A stretch of 64,000 nt of DNA from contig NW_027288587.1 in the NCBI RefSeq assembly GCF_037038585.1, positions 62,001 through 126,000 of the forward strand, given 5' to 3'. Under the pieces are notes generated by a model. It saw nothing but the letters and a program-made list of their open reading frames with translations, ran no database searches and was not told the DNA's origin. Positions 12,709 to 26,100 of the stretch are shown one piece after another. Origin of the DNA: Patagioenas fasciata (taxonomy: Eukaryota > Chordata > Aves > Columbiformes > Columbidae). The position numbers and the translations under genes were made by a program. Every line of letters starts with the position of its first letter. Within the stretch, counting starts at the first letter, position 1.

Positions 12709-15699
12709 ATTTTAGGTTTAGATTTGGGGTTAGGTTTAGATTTGGTGTTAGGTTTAGATTTTTGGTTTAGATTTGGGGTTAGGTTTAGATTTGGGGTTAG
12801 GTTTAGATTTTAGGTTTAGATTTGGGGTTAGGTTTAGATTTGGGGTTTAGATTTGCGGTTAGGTTTAGATTTTAGGTTTAGATTTGGGGTTAGGTTTAGA
12901 TTTTAGGTTTAGATTTTAGGCTTAGATTTGGGGTTAGGTTTAGATTTTTGGTTTAGATTTGGGGTTAGGTTTGGATTTTAGGTTTAGATTTGGGGTTAGG
13001 TTTAGATTTGAGGTTTATATTTGGGGTAAGGTTTAGATTTGGGGTTAGGTTTAGATTTTAGGTTTAGATTTGGGGTTAGGTTTAGATTTTAGATTTAGAT
13101 TTGGGGTTAGGTTTAGACTTGGGGTTAGGTTTAGATTTTAGGTTTAGATTTGGGGTTAGGTTTAGATTTTAGGTTTAGATTTGGGGTTAGGGTTAGATTT
13201 GGGTTAGGTTTAGATTTTTGGTTTAGATTTGGGGTTAGGTTTAGATTTGGGGTTAGGTTTAGATTTTAGGTTTAGATTTGGGGTTAGGTTTAGATTTGGG
13301 GTTAGGTTTAGATTTTAGGTTTAGATTTGGGGTTAGGTTTAGATTTTAGGTTTAGATTTTAGGTTTAGATTTGGGGTTAGGTTTAGATTTTAGGTTTAGA
13401 TTTGGGGTTAGGTTTAGATTTTAGGTTTATATTTGGGGTTAGGTTTAGATTTGGGGTTAGGTTTAGATTTTAGGTTTAGGTTTGGGGTTAGGTTTAGATT
13501 TGGGGTTAGGTTTAGATTTTTGGTTTAGATTTGGGGTTAGGTTTAGATTTTAGGTTTAGATATGGGGTTAGGTTTAGATTTGGGGTTAGGTTTAGATTTT
13601 AGGTTTAGTTTTGGGGTTAGGTTTAGACTTGGGGTTAGGTTTAGATTTTAGGTTTAGATTTGGGGTTAGGTTTAGATTTTAGGTTTAGATTTGGGGTTAG
13701 GTTTAGATTTTAGGTTTAGATTTGGGGTTAGGTTTAGATTTTAGGTTTATATTTGGGGTAAGTTTTAGATTTGGGGTTAGGTTTAGATTTTAGGTTTAGA
13801 TTTGGGGTTAGGTTTAGATTTTAGGTTTAGATTTGGGGTTAGGTTTAGATTTTAGGTTTATATTTGGGGTAAGGTTTAGATTTGGGGTTAGGTTTAGATT
13901 TTAGGTTTAGATTTGGGGTTAGGTTTAGATTTTAGGTTTAGATTTGGGGTTAGGTTTAGATTTTAGGTTTAGATTTGGGTTTAGGTTTAGATTTTAGGTT
14001 TAGATTTGGGGTTAGGTTTAGATTTGGGGTTAGGTTTAGATTTTAGGTTTAGATTTGGGGTTAGGTTATATTTGGGGTTAGGTTCAGATTTTAGGTTTAG
14101 ATTTGGGGTTAGGTTTAGATTTGGGGTTAGGTTTAGATTTTAGGTTTAGATTTGGGGTTAGGTTTAGATTTTAGGTTTAGATTTGGGGTTAGGTTTAGAT
14201 TTGGGGTTAGGTTTAGATTTTAGGTTTAGATTTGGGGTTAGGTGTAGATTTTAGGTTTATATTTGGGGTTAGGTTTAGATTTTAGGTTTAGATTTGGGGT
14301 TAGGGTTAGATTTTAGGTTTATATTTGGGGTTAGGTTTAGATTTGGGGTTAGGTTTAGATTTTAGGTTTAGATTTGGGGTTAGGTTTAGATTTGGGGTTA
14401 GGTTTAGATTTTAGGTTTAGATTTGGGGTTAGGTTTAGATTTTAGGTTTACATTTGGGGTTAGGTTTAGACTTGGGGTTAGGTTTAGATTTTAGGTTTAG
14501 ATTTGGGGTTAGGTTTAGATTTTAGGTTTAGATTTGGGGTTAGGTTTAGATTTTAGGTTTAGATTTGGGGTTAGGTTTAGATTTGGGGTTAGGTTTAGAT
14601 TTTAGGTTTAGATTTGGGGTTAGGTTTAGATTTTAGGTTTAGATTTGGGGTTAGGTTTAGATTTAAGGTTTAGATTTGGGGTAAGGTTTAGATTTGGGGT
14701 TAGGTTTAGATTTGGGGTTAGGTTTAGATTTTAGGTTTAGATTTGGGGTTAGGTTTAGATTTTAGGTTTAGATTTGGGGTTAGGTTTATATTTTAGGTTT
14801 AGATTTGGGGTTAGCTTTAGATTTTAGGTTTAGATTTGGGGTTAGGTTTAGATTTGGGGTTAGGTTTAGATTTTAGGTTTAGATTTGGGGTTAGGTTTAG
14901 ATTTTAGGTTTAGATTTGGGGTTAGGTGTAGATTTTAGGTTTAGATTTGGGGTTAGGTTTAGATTTTAGGTTTAGATTTGGGGTAAGGTTTAGATTTGGG
15001 GTTAGGTTTAGATTTTAGGTTTAGATTTGGGGTTAGGTTTAGATTTTAGGTTTAGATTTGGGGTTAGGTTTAGATTTGGGGTCAGGTTTAGATTTCAGGT
15101 TTAGATTTGGGGTTAATTTTAGATTTTAGGTTTAGATTTTAGGTTTAGATTTGGGGTTAGGTTTAGATTTTAGGTTTAGATTTGGGGTTAGGTTTAGATT
15201 TTAGGTTTAGATTTGGGGTTAGGTTTAGATTTTAGGTTTATATTTGGGGTAAGGTTTAGATTTGGGATTAGGTTTAGATTTTAGGTTTAGGTTTGGGGTT
15301 AGGTTTAGATTTGGGGTTAGGTTTAGATTTTTGGTTTAGATTTGGGGTTAGGTTTAGATTTTAGGTTTAGATATGGGGTTAGGTTTAGATTTGGGGTTAG
15401 GTTTAGATTTTTGGTTTAGATTTGGGGTTAGTTTTAGATTTGGGGTTAGGTTTAGCTTTTAGGTTTAGATTTGGTGTTAGGTTTAGATTTTAGGTTTAGA
15501 TTTGGGGTTAGGTTTAGATTTGGGGTTAGGTTTAGATTTTAGGTTTAGATTTGGGGTTAGGTTTAGATTTGGGGTTAGGTTTAGATTTTAGGTTTAGATT
15601 TGGGGTTAGGTTTAGATTTTAGGTTTAGATTTGGGGTTAGGTTTAGATTTTAGGTTTAGATTTGGGGTTAGGTTTAGATTTTAGGTTTAGATTTGGGGT
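12709..15699 (+). repeat. 2,969-bp tandem duplication, copy 2
   Basis: Second copy, abutting copy 1. Similarity to copy 1 ends near 15,699, where this copy continues into GGGGTAAGGTTTACA (a block X start) while copy 1 continues into the GGTGTTAGG unit that opens copy 2. The sequence at the markers compared is identical, including the unusual pair GGGGTCAGG/TTTCAGG and the GGTTAATTTTAG unit. Confidence 0.9.
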
Positions 15700-16439
15700 A
15701 AGGTTTACATTTGGGGTTAGGTTTAGATTTTAGGTTTAGATTTGGGGTTAGGTTTAGATTTGGGGTAAGATTTGGGGTTAGGTTTAGATTTTAGGTTTAG
15801 ATTTGGGGTTACGTTTAGATTTGGGGTTAGGTTTAGATTTTAGGCTTAGATTTGGGGTTAGGTTTAGATTTTAGGTTTAGATTTGGGATTAGGTTTAGAT
15901 TTTAGGTTTATATTTGGGGTAAGGTTTAGATTTGGGGTTAGGTTTAGATTTTAGGTTTAGATTTGGGGTTAGGTTTAGATTTTAGGTTTAGATTTGGGGT
16001 TAGGTTTAGATTTTAGGTTTAGATTTGGGGTTAGGTTTATATTTTAGGTTTAGATTTGGGGTTAGGTTTAGATTTGGGGTTAGGTTTAGATTTTAGGTTT
16101 AGATTTGGGGTTAGGTTTAGATTTTAGGTTTAGATTTGGGGTTAGGTTTAGATTTGGGGTTAGGTTTAGATTTGCGGTTAGGTTTAGATTTTAGGTTTAG
16201 ATTTGGGGTTAGGTTTAGATTTTAGGTTTAGATTTTAGGCTTAGATTTGGGGTTAGGTTTAGATTTTAGGTTTAGATTTGGGGTTAGGTTTGGATTTTAG
16301 GTTTAGATTTGGGGTTAGGTTTAGATTTGAGGTTTATATTTGGGGTAAGGTTTAGATTTGGGGTTAGGTTTAGATTTTAGGTTTAGATTTGGGGTTAGGT
16401 TTAGATTTTAGGTTTAGATTTGGGGTTAGGTTTAGATTT

Positions 16440-19400
16440 TAGGTTTAGATTTGGGGTTAGGTTTAGATTTTAGGTTTAGGTTTGGGGTTAGGTTTAGATT
16501 TGGGGTTAGGTTTAGATTTTTGGTTTAGATTTGGGGTTAGGTTTAGATTTTAGGTTTAGATTTGGGGTAAGGTTTAGATTTGGTGTTAGGTTTAGATTTT
16601 AGGTTTAGATTTGGGGTTAGGTTTAGATTTTAGGTTTAGATTTGGGGTTAGGTTTAGATTTGGGGTCAGGTTTAGATTTCAGGTTTAGATTTGGGGTTAG
16701 GTTTAGATTTTAGGTTTAGATTTGGGGTTAGGTGTAGATTTTAGGTTTATATTTGGGGTTAGGTTTAGATTTTAGGTTTAGATTTGGGGTTAGGGTTAGA
16801 TTTTAGGTTTATATTTGGGGTTAGGTTTAGATTTGGGGTTAGGTTTAGATTTTAGGTTTAGATTTGGGGTTAGGTTTAGATTTGGGGTTAGGTTTAGATT
16901 TTAGGTTTAGATTTGGGGTTAGGTTTAGATTTTAGGTTTACATTTGGGGTTAGGTTTAGACTTGGGGTTAGGTTTAGATTTTAGGTTTAGATTTGGGGTT
17001 AGGTTTAGATTTTAGGTTTAGATTTGGGGTTAGGTTTAGATTTTAGGTTTAGATTTGGGGTTAGGTTTAGATTTGGGGTTAGGTTTAGATTTTAGGTTTA
17101 GATTTGGGGTTAGGTTTAGATTTGGGGTTAGGTTTAGATTTTAGGTTTAGATTTGGGGTTAGGTTTAGATTTTAGGTTTAGATTTGGGGTTAGGTTTAGA
17201 TTTAAGGTTTAGATTTGGGGTAAGGTTTAGATTTGGGGTTAGGTTTAGATTTGGGGTTAGGTTTAGATTTTAGGTTTAGATTTGGGGTTAGGTTTAGATT
17301 TTAGGTTTAGATTTGGGGTTAGGTTTAGATTTGGGGTTAGCTTTAGATTTTAGGTTTAGATTTGGGGTTAGGTTTAGATTTGGGGTTAGGTTTAGATTTT
17401 AGGTTTAGATTTGGGGTTAGGTTTAGATTTTAGGTTTAGATTTGGGGTTAGGTGTAGATTTTAGGTTTAGATTTGGGGTTAGGTTTAGATTTTAGGTTTA
17501 GATTTGGGGTAAGGTTTAGATTTGGGGTTAGGTTTAGATTTTAGGTTTAGATTTGGGGTTAGGTTTAGATTTTAGGTTTAGATTTGGGGTTAGGTTTAGA
17601 TTTGGGGTCAGGTTTAGATTTCAGGTTTAGATTTGGGGTTAATTTTAGATTTTAGGTTTAGATTTTAGGTTTAGATTTGGGGTTAGGTTTAGATTTTAGG
17701 TTTAGATTTGGGGTTAGGTTTAGATTTTAGGTTTAGATTTGGGGTTAGGTTTAGATTTTAGGTTTATATTTGGGGTAAGGTTTAGATTTGGGATTAGGTT
17801 TAGATTTTAGGTTTAGGTTTGGGGTTAGGTTTAGATTTGGGGTTAGGTTTAGATTTTAGGTTTAGGTTTGGGGTTAGGTTTAGATTTGGGATTAGGTTTA
17901 GATTTTAGGTTTAGATTTGGGGTTAGGTTTAGATTTGGGGTTAGGTTTAGATTTTAGGTTTAGATTTGGGGTTAGGTTTAGATTTTAGGTTTAGATATGG
18001 GGTTAGGTTTAGATTTGGGGTTAGGTTTAGATTTTTGGTTTAGATTTGGGGTTAGTTTTAGATTTGGGGTTAGGTTTAGCTTTTAGGTTTAGATTTGGTG
18101 TTAGGTTTAGATTTTAGGTTTAGATTTGGGGTTAGGTTTAGATTTGGGGTTAGGTTTAGATTTTAGGTTTAGATTTGGGGTTAGGTTTAGATTTGGGGTT
18201 AGGTTTAGATTTTAGGTTTAGATTTGGGGTTAGGTTTAGATTTTAGGTTTAGATTTGGGGTTAGGTTTAGATTTTAGGTTTAGATTTGGGGTTAGGTTTA
18301 GATTTGGGGTTAGGTTTAGATTTTAGGTTTAGATTTGGGGTTAGGTTTAGATTTTAGGTTTAGATTTGGGGTTAGGTTTAGATTTTAGGTTTAGATTTGG
18401 GGTTAGGTTTAGATTTTAGGTTTAGATTTGGGGTAAGGTTTACATTTGGGGTTAGGTTTAGATTTTAGGTTTAGATTTGGGGTTAGGTTTAGATTTGGGG
18501 TAAGATTTGGGGTTAGGTTTAGATTTTAGGTTTAGATTTGGGGTTACGTTTAGATTTGGGGTTAGGTTTAGATTTTAGGCTTAGATTTGGGGTTAGGTTT
18601 AGATTTTAGGTTTAGATTTGGGATTAGGTTTAGATTTTAGGTTTATATTTGGGGTAAGGTTTAGATTTGGGGTTAGGTTTAGATTTTAGGTTTAGATTTG
18701 GGGTTAGGTTTAGATTTTAGGTTTAGATTTGGGGTTAGGTCTAGATTTTAGGTTTAGATTTGGGGTTAGGTTTATATTTTAGGTTTAGATTTGGGGTTAG
18801 GTTTAGATTTGGGGTTAGGTTTAGATTTTAGGTTTAGATTTGGGGTTAGGTTTAGATTTTAGGTTTAGATTTGGGGTTAGGTTTAGATTTGGGGTTAGGT
18901 TTAGATTTGCGGTTAGGTTTAGATTTTAGGTTTAGATTTGGGGTTAGGTTTAGATTTTAGGTTTAGATTTTAGGCTTAGATTTGGGGTTAGGTTTAGATT
19001 TTAGGTTTAGATTTGGGGTTAGGTTTGGATTTTAGGTTTAGATTTGGGGTTAGGTTTAGATTTGAGGTTTATATTTGGGGTAAGGTTTAGATTTGGGGTT
19101 AGGTTTAGATTTTAGGTTTAGATTTGGGGTTAGGTTTAGATTTTAGGTTTAGATTTGGGGTTAGGTTTAGATTTTAGGTTTAGATTTGGGGTTAGGTTTA
19201 GATTTTAGGTTTAGGTTTGGGGTTAGGTTTAGATTTGGGGTTAGGTTTAGATTTTTGGTTTAGATTTGGGGTTAGGTTTAGATTTTAGGTTTAGATTTGG
19301 GGTAAGGTTTAGATTTGGGGTTAGGTTTAGATTTTAGGTTTAGATTTGGGGTTAGGTTTAGATTTTAGGTTTAGATTTGGGGTTAGGTTTAGATTTGGGG

Positions 19401-19907
19401 TCAGGTTTAGATTTCAGGTTTAGATTTGGGGTTAGGTTTAGATTTTAGGTTTAGATTTGGGGTTAGGTTTAGATTTGGGGTTAGGTTTAGATTTTAGGTT
19501 TAGATTTGGAGTTAGGTTTAGATTTTGGGTTAGGTTTAGATTTTAGGTTTAGATTTGGGGTTAGGTTTAGATTTTAGGTTTAGATTTTAGGTTTAGATTT
19601 GGGGTTAGGTTTAGATTTTAGGTTTAGATTTGGGGTTAGGTTTAGATTTTAGGTTTATATTTGGGGTAAGGTTTAGATTTGGGATTAGGTTTAGATTTTA
19701 GGTTTAGGTTTGGGGTTAGGTTTAGATTTGGGGTTAGGTTTAGATTTTTGGTTTAGATTTGGGGTTAGGTTTAGATTTTAGGTTTAGATATGGGGTTAGG
19801 TTTAGATTTGGGGTTAGGTTTAGATTTTTGGTTTAGATTTGGGGTTAGTTTTAGATTTGGGGTTAGGTTTAGTTTTTAGGTTTAGATTTGGGGTTAGGTT
19901 TAGATTT
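16440..19907 (+). repeat. About 3.4-kb tandem duplication, copy 1
   Basis: Paired with 19,908-23,150. The offset is 3,468 bp at GGTGTTAGG (16,582 and 20,050), GGTGTAG (16,731 and 20,199) and TTTAAGG (17,201 and 20,669). It falls to 3,352 at TTAGCTTTT (18,079 and 21,431) and to 3,241 at GGTCTAG, TTTTAGGCTTAG (18,973 and 22,214) and GGAGTTAGG (19,508 and 22,749). This copy is therefore longer by 116 bp and then 111 bp, both sums of whole 13- and 18-bp words (2A+5B and 3A+4B). Confidence 0.88.
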
Positions 19908-22900
19908 TAGGTTTAGATTTGGGGTTAGGTTTAGATTTTAGGTTTAGGTTTGGGGTTAGGTTTAGATTTGGGGTTAGGTTTAGATTTTTGGTTTAGATTT
20001 GGGGTTAGGTTTAGATTTTAGGTTTAGATTTGGGGTAAGGTTTAGATTTGGTGTTAGGTTTAGATTTTAGGTTTAGATTTGGGGTTAGGTTTAGATTTTA
20101 GGTTTAGATTTGGGGTTAGGTTTAGATTTGGGGTCAGGTTTAGATTTCAGGTTTAGATTTGGGGTTAGGTTTAGATTTTAGGTTTAGATTTGGGGTTAGG
20201 TGTAGATTTTAGGTTTATATTTGGGGTTAGGTTTAGATTTTAGGTTTAGATTTGGGGTTAGGGTTAGATTTTAGGTTTATATTTGGTGTTAGGTTTAGAT
20301 TTGGGGTTAGGTTTAGATTTTAGGTTTAGATTTGGGGTTAGGTTTAGATTTGGGGTTAGGTTTAGATTTTAGGTTTAGATTTGGGGTTAGGTTTAGATTT
20401 TAGGTTTACATTTGGGGTTAGGTTTAGACTTGGGGTTAGGTTTAGATTTTAGGTTTAGATTTGGGGTTAGGTTTAGATTTTAGGTTTAGATTTGGGGTTA
20501 GGTTTAGATTTTAGGTTTAGATTTGGGGTTAGGTTTAGATTTGGGGTTAGGTTTAGATTTTAGGTTTAGATTTGGGGTTAGGTTTAGATTTGGGGTTAGG
20601 TTTAGATTTTAGGTTTAGATTTGGGGTTAGGTTTAGATTTTAGGTTTAGATTTGGGGTTAGGTTTAGATTTAAGGTTTAGATTTGGGGTTAGGTTTAGAT
20701 TTGGGGTTAGGTTTAGATTTTAGGTTTAGATTTGGGGTTAGGTTTAGATTTTAGGTTTAGATTTGGGGTTAGGTTTAGATTTGGGGTTAGCTTTAGATTT
20801 TAGGTTTAGATTTGGGGTTAGGTTTAGATTTGGGGTTAGGTTTAGATTTTAGGTTTAGATTTGGGGTTAGGTTTAGATTTTAGGTTTAGATTTGGGGTTA
20901 GGTGTAGATTTTAGGTTTAGATTTGGGGTTAGGTTTAGATTTTAGGTTTAGATTTGGGGTAAGGTTTAGATTTGGGGTTAGGTTTAGATTTTAGGTTTAG
21001 ATTTGGGGTTAGGTTTAGATTTTAGGTTTAGATTTGGGGTTAGGTTTAGATTTGGGGTCAGGTTTAGATTTCAGGTTTAGATTTGGGGTTAATTTTAGAT
21101 TTTAGGTTTAGATTTTAGGTTTAGATTTGGGGTTAGGTTTAGATTTTAGGTTTAGATTTGGGGTTAGGTTTAGATTTTAGGTTTAGATTTGGGGTTAGGT
21201 TTAGATTTTAGGTTTATATTTGGGGTAAGGTTTAGATTTGGGATTAGGTTTAGATTTTAGGTTTAGGTTTGGGGTTAGGTTTAGATTTGGGGTTAGGTTT
21301 AGATTTTTGGTTTAGATTTGGGGTTAGGTTTAGATTTTAGGTTTAGATATGGGGTTAGGTTTAGATTTGGGGTTAGGTTTAGATTTTTGGTTTAGATTTG
21401 GGGTTAGTTTTAGATTTGGGGTTAGGTTTAGCTTTTAGGTTTAGATTTGGTGTTAGGTTTAGATTTTAGGTTTAGATTTGGGGTTAGGTTTAGATTTGGG
21501 GTTAGGTTTAGATTTTAGGTTTAGATTTGGGGTTAGGTTTAGATTTGGGGTTAGGTTTAGATTTTAGGTTTAGATTTGGGGTTAGGTTTAGATTTTAGGT
21601 TTAGATTTGGGGTTAGGTTTAGATTTTAGGTTTAGATTTGGGGTTAGGTTTAGATTTTAGGTTTAGATTTGGGGTAAGGTTTACATTTGGGGTTAGGTTT
21701 AGATTTTAGGTTTAGATTTGGGGTTAGGTTTAGATTTGGGGTAAGATTTGGGGTTAGGTTTAGATTTTAGGTTTAGATTTGGGGTTACGTTTAGATTTGG
21801 GGTTAGGTTTAGATTTTAGGCTTAGATTTGGGGTTAGGTTTAGATTTTAGGTTTAGATTTGGGATTAGGTTTAGATTTTAGGTTTATATTTGGGGTAAGG
21901 TTTAGATTTGGGGTTAGGTTTAGATTTTAGGTTTAGATTTGGGGTTAGGTTTAGATTTTAGGTTTAGATTTGGGGTTAGGTCTAGATTTTAGGTTTAGAT
22001 TTGGGGTTAGGTTTATATTTTAGGTTTAGATTTGGGGTTAGGTTTAGATTTGGGGTTAGGTTTAGATTTTAGGTTTAGATTTGGGGTTAGGTTTAGATTT
22101 TAGGTTTAGATTTGGGGTTAGGTTTAGATTTGGGGTTAGGTTTAGATTTGCGGTTAGGTTTAGATTTTAGGTTTAGATTTGGGGTTAGGTTTAGATTTTA
22201 GGTTTAGATTTTAGGCTTAGATTTGGGGTTAGGTTTAGATTTTAGGTTTAGATTTGGGGTTAGGTTTGGATTTTAGGTTTAGATTTGGGGTTAGGTTTAG
22301 ATTTGAGGTTTATATTTGGGGTAAGGTTTAGATTTGGGGTTAGGTTTAGATTTTAGGTTTAGATTTGGGGTTAGGTTTAGATTTTAGGTTTAGATTTGGG
22401 GTTAGGTTTAGATTTTAGGTTTAGATTTGGGGTTAGGTTTAGATTTTAGGTTTAGGTTTGGGGTTAGGTTTAGATTTGGGGTTAGGTTTAGATTTTTGGT
22501 TTAGATTTGGGGTTAGGTTTAGATTTTAGGTTTAGATTTGGGGTAAGGTTTAGATTTGGGGTTAGGTTTAGATTTTAGGTTTAGATTTGGGGTTAGGTTT
22601 AGATTTTAGGTTTAGATTTGGGGTTAGGTTTAGATTTGGGGTCAGGTTTAGATTTCAGGTTTAGATTTGGGGTTAGGTTTAGATTTTAGGTTTAGATTTG
22701 GGGTTAGGTTTAGATTTGGGGTTAGGTTTAGATTTTAGGTTTAGATTTGGAGTTAGGTTTAGATTTTGGGTTAGGTTTAGATTTTAGGTTTAGATTTGGG
22801 GTTAGGTTTAGATTTTAGGTTTAGATTTTAGGTTTAGATTTGGGGTTAGGTTTAGATTTTAGGTTTAGATTTGGGGTTAGGTTTAGATTTTAGGTTTATA

Positions 22901-23150
22901 TTTGGGGTAAGGTTTAGATTTGGGATTAGGTTTAGATTTTAGGTTTAGGTTTGGGGTTAGGTTTAGATTTGGGGTTAGGTTTAGATTTTTGGTTTAGATT
23001 TGGGGTTAGGTTTAGATTTTAGGTTTAGATATGGGGTTAGGTTTAGATTTGGGGTTAGGTTTAGATTTTTGGTTTAGATTTGGGGTTAGTTTTAGATTTG
23101 GGGTTAGGTTTAGTTTTTAGGTTTAGATTTGGGGTTAGGTTTAGATTTTA
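19908..23150 (+). repeat. About 3.4-kb tandem duplication, copy 2
   Basis: Second, shorter copy of 16,440-19,907. It shares the private marker GGTCTAG (C at 21,982; 18,741 in copy 1), which I saw nowhere else, and a TTTTAGGCTTAG-like unit in an extra place (near 21,829, as at 18,580 and 15,843). Its right end overlaps the start of the 4,545-bp duplication, so the two events are nested or successive. Confidence 0.87.
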
Positions 23151-26100
23151 GGTTTAGATTTGGGGTTAGGTTTAGATTTTAGGTTTAGATTTGGGGTTAG
23201 TTTTAGATTTGGGGTTAGGTTTAGATTTTAGGTTTAGATTTGGGGTTAGGTTTAGATTTTAGGTTTAGATTTGGGGTTAGGTTTAGATTTTAGGTTTAGA
23301 TTTGGGGTTAGGTTTAGATTTTAGGTTTAGATTTGGGGTAAGGTTTACATTTGGGGTTAGGTTTAGATTTTAGGTTTAGATTTGGGGTTAGGTTTAGATT
23401 TTAGGTTTAGATTTGGGGTTAGATTTAGATTTGGGGTAAGATTTGGGGTTAGGTTTAGATTTTAGGTTTAGATTTGGGGTTACGTTTAGATTTTAGGTTT
23501 ATATTTGGGGTAAGGTTTAGATTTGGGATTAGGTTTAGATTTTAGGTTTAGGTTTGGGGTTAGGTTTAGATTTGGGGTTAGGTTTAGATTTTTGGTTTAG
23601 ATTTGGGGTTAGGTTTAGATTTTAGGTTTAGATATGGGGTTAGGTTTAGATTTGGGGTTAGGTTTAGATTTTTGGTTTAGATTTGGGGTTAGTTTTAGAT
23701 TTGGGGTTAGGTTTAGTTTTTAGGTTTAGATTTGGGGTTAGGTTTAGATTTTAGGTTTAGATTTGGGGTTAGGTTTAGATTTGGGGTTAGGTTTAGATTT
23801 TAGGTTTAGATTTGGGGTTAGGTTTAGATTTGGGGTTAGGTTTAGATTTTAGGTTTAGATTTGGGGTTAGGTTTAGATTTTAGGTTTAGATTTGGGGTTA
23901 GGTTTAGATTTTAGGTTTAGATTTGGGGTTAGGTTTAGATTTTAGGTTTAGATTTGGGGTAAGGTTTACATTTGGGGTTAGGTTTAGATTTTAGGTTTAG
24001 ATTTGGGGTTAGGTTTAGATTTTAGGTTTAGATTTGGGGTTAGGTTTAGATTTGGGGTAAGATTTGGGGTTAGGTTTAGATTTTAGGTTTAGATTTGGGG
24101 TTACGTTTAGATTTGGGGTTAGGTTTAGATTTTAGGTTTAGATTTGGGTTAGGTTTAGATTTTAGGTTTAGATTTGGGATTAGGTTTAGATTTTAGGTTT
24201 ATATTTGGGGTAAGGTTTAGATTTGGGGTTAGGTTTAGATTTTAGGTTTAGATTTGGGGTTAGGTTTAGATTTTAGGTTTAGATTTGGGGTTAGGTTTAG
24301 ATTTTAGGTTTAGATTTGGGGTTAGGTTTATATTTTAGGTTTAGATTTGGGGTTAGGTTTAGATTTGGGGTTAGGTTTAGATTTTAGGTTTAGATTTGGG
24401 GTTAGGTTTAGATTTTAGGTTTAGATTTGGGGTTAGGTTTAGATTTGGGGTTAGTTTTAGATTTGCGGTTAGGTTTAGATTTTAGGTTTAGATTTGGGGT
24501 TAGGTTTAGATTTTAGGTTTAGATTTTAGGCTTAGATTTGGGGTTAGGTTTAGATTTTAGGTTTAGATTTGGGGTTAGGTTTGGATTTTAGGTTTAGATT
24601 TGGGGTTAGGTTTAGATTTGAGGTTTATATTTGGGGTAAGGTTTAGATTTGGGGTTAGGTTTAGATTTTAGGTTTAGATTTGGGGTTAGGTTTAGATTTT
24701 AGGTTTAGATTTGGGGTTAGGTTTAGATTTTAGGTTTAGGTTTGGGGTTAGGTTTAGATTTGGGGTTAGGTTTAGATTTTTGGTTTAGATTTGGGGTTAG
24801 GTTTAGATTTTAGGTTTAGATTTGGGGTAAGGTTTAGATTTGGGGTTAGGTTTAGATTTTAGGTTTAGATTTGGGGTTAGGTTTAAATTTTAGGTTTAGA
24901 TTTGGGGTTAGGTTTAGATTTGGGGTCAGGTTTAGATTTCAGGTTTAGATTTGGGGTTAGGTTTAGATTTTAGGTTTAGATTTTAGGTTTAGATTTGGGG
25001 TTAGGTTTAGATTTTAGGTTTAGATTTGGGGTTAGGTTTAGATTTTAGGTTTAGATTTGGGGTTAGGTTTAGATTTGGGGTTAGGTTTAGATTTTAGGTT
25101 TAGATTTGGGGTTAGGTTTAGATTTGGGGTTAGGTTTAGATTTTAGGTTTAGATTTGGGGTTAGGTTTAGATTTTAGGTTTAGATTTTAGGTTTAGATTT
25201 GGGGTTAGGTTTAGATTTTAGGTTTAGATTTGGGGTTAGGTTTAGATTTGGGGTTAGGTTTAGATTTTAGGTTTATATTTGGGGTAAGGTTTAGATTTGG
25301 GATTAGGTTTAGATTTTAGGTTTAGGTTTGGGGTTAGGTTTAGATTTGGGGTTAGGTTTAGATTTTTGGTTTAGATTTGGGGTTAGGTTTAGATTTTAGG
25401 TTTAGATATGGGGTTATGTTTAGATTTGGGGTTAGGTTTAGATTTTTGGTTTAGATTTGGGGTTAGTTTTAGATTTGGGGTTAGGTTTAGTTTTTAGGTT
25501 TAGATTTGGGGTTAGGTTTAGATTTTAGGTTTAGATTTGGGGTTAGGTTTAGATTTGGGGTTAGGTTTAGATTTTAGGTTTAGATTTGGGGTTAGGTTTA
25601 GATTTTTGGTTTATATTTGGGGTTAGTTTTAGATTTGGGGTTAGGTTTAGATTTTAGGTTTAGATTTGGGGTTAGGTTTAGATTTTAGGTTTAGATTTGG
25701 GGTTATGTTTAGATTTTAGGTTTAGATTTGGGATTAGGTTTAGATTTTAGGTTTAGATTTAGGGTAAGGTTTACATTTGGGGTTAGGTTTAGATTTTAGG
25801 TTTAGATTTGGGGTTAGGTTTAGATTTTAGGTTTAGATTTCGGGTTAGGTTTAGATTTGGGGTAAGATTTGGGGTTAGGTTTAGATTTTAGGTTTAGATT
25901 TGGGGTTACGTTTAGATTTGGGGTTAGGTTTAGATTTTAGGTTTAGATTTGGGGTTAGGTTTAGATTTTAGGTTTAGATTTGGGATTAGGTTTAGATTTT
26001 AGGTTTATATTTGGGGTAAGGTTTAGATTTGGGGTTAGGTTTAGATTTTAGGTTTAGATTTGGGGTTAGGTTTAGATTTTAGGTTTAGATTTGGGGTTAC

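Noticed and set aside
15843..15850. Counting this TTTTAGGCTTAG unit as another block X core
   Set aside because: This unit, with those at about 18,580 and 21,829, sits between GGTTACG and GGGATTAGG, earlier in the block than the usual position after A-A. It is an independent T-to-C change spread by the 3.4-kb duplication.
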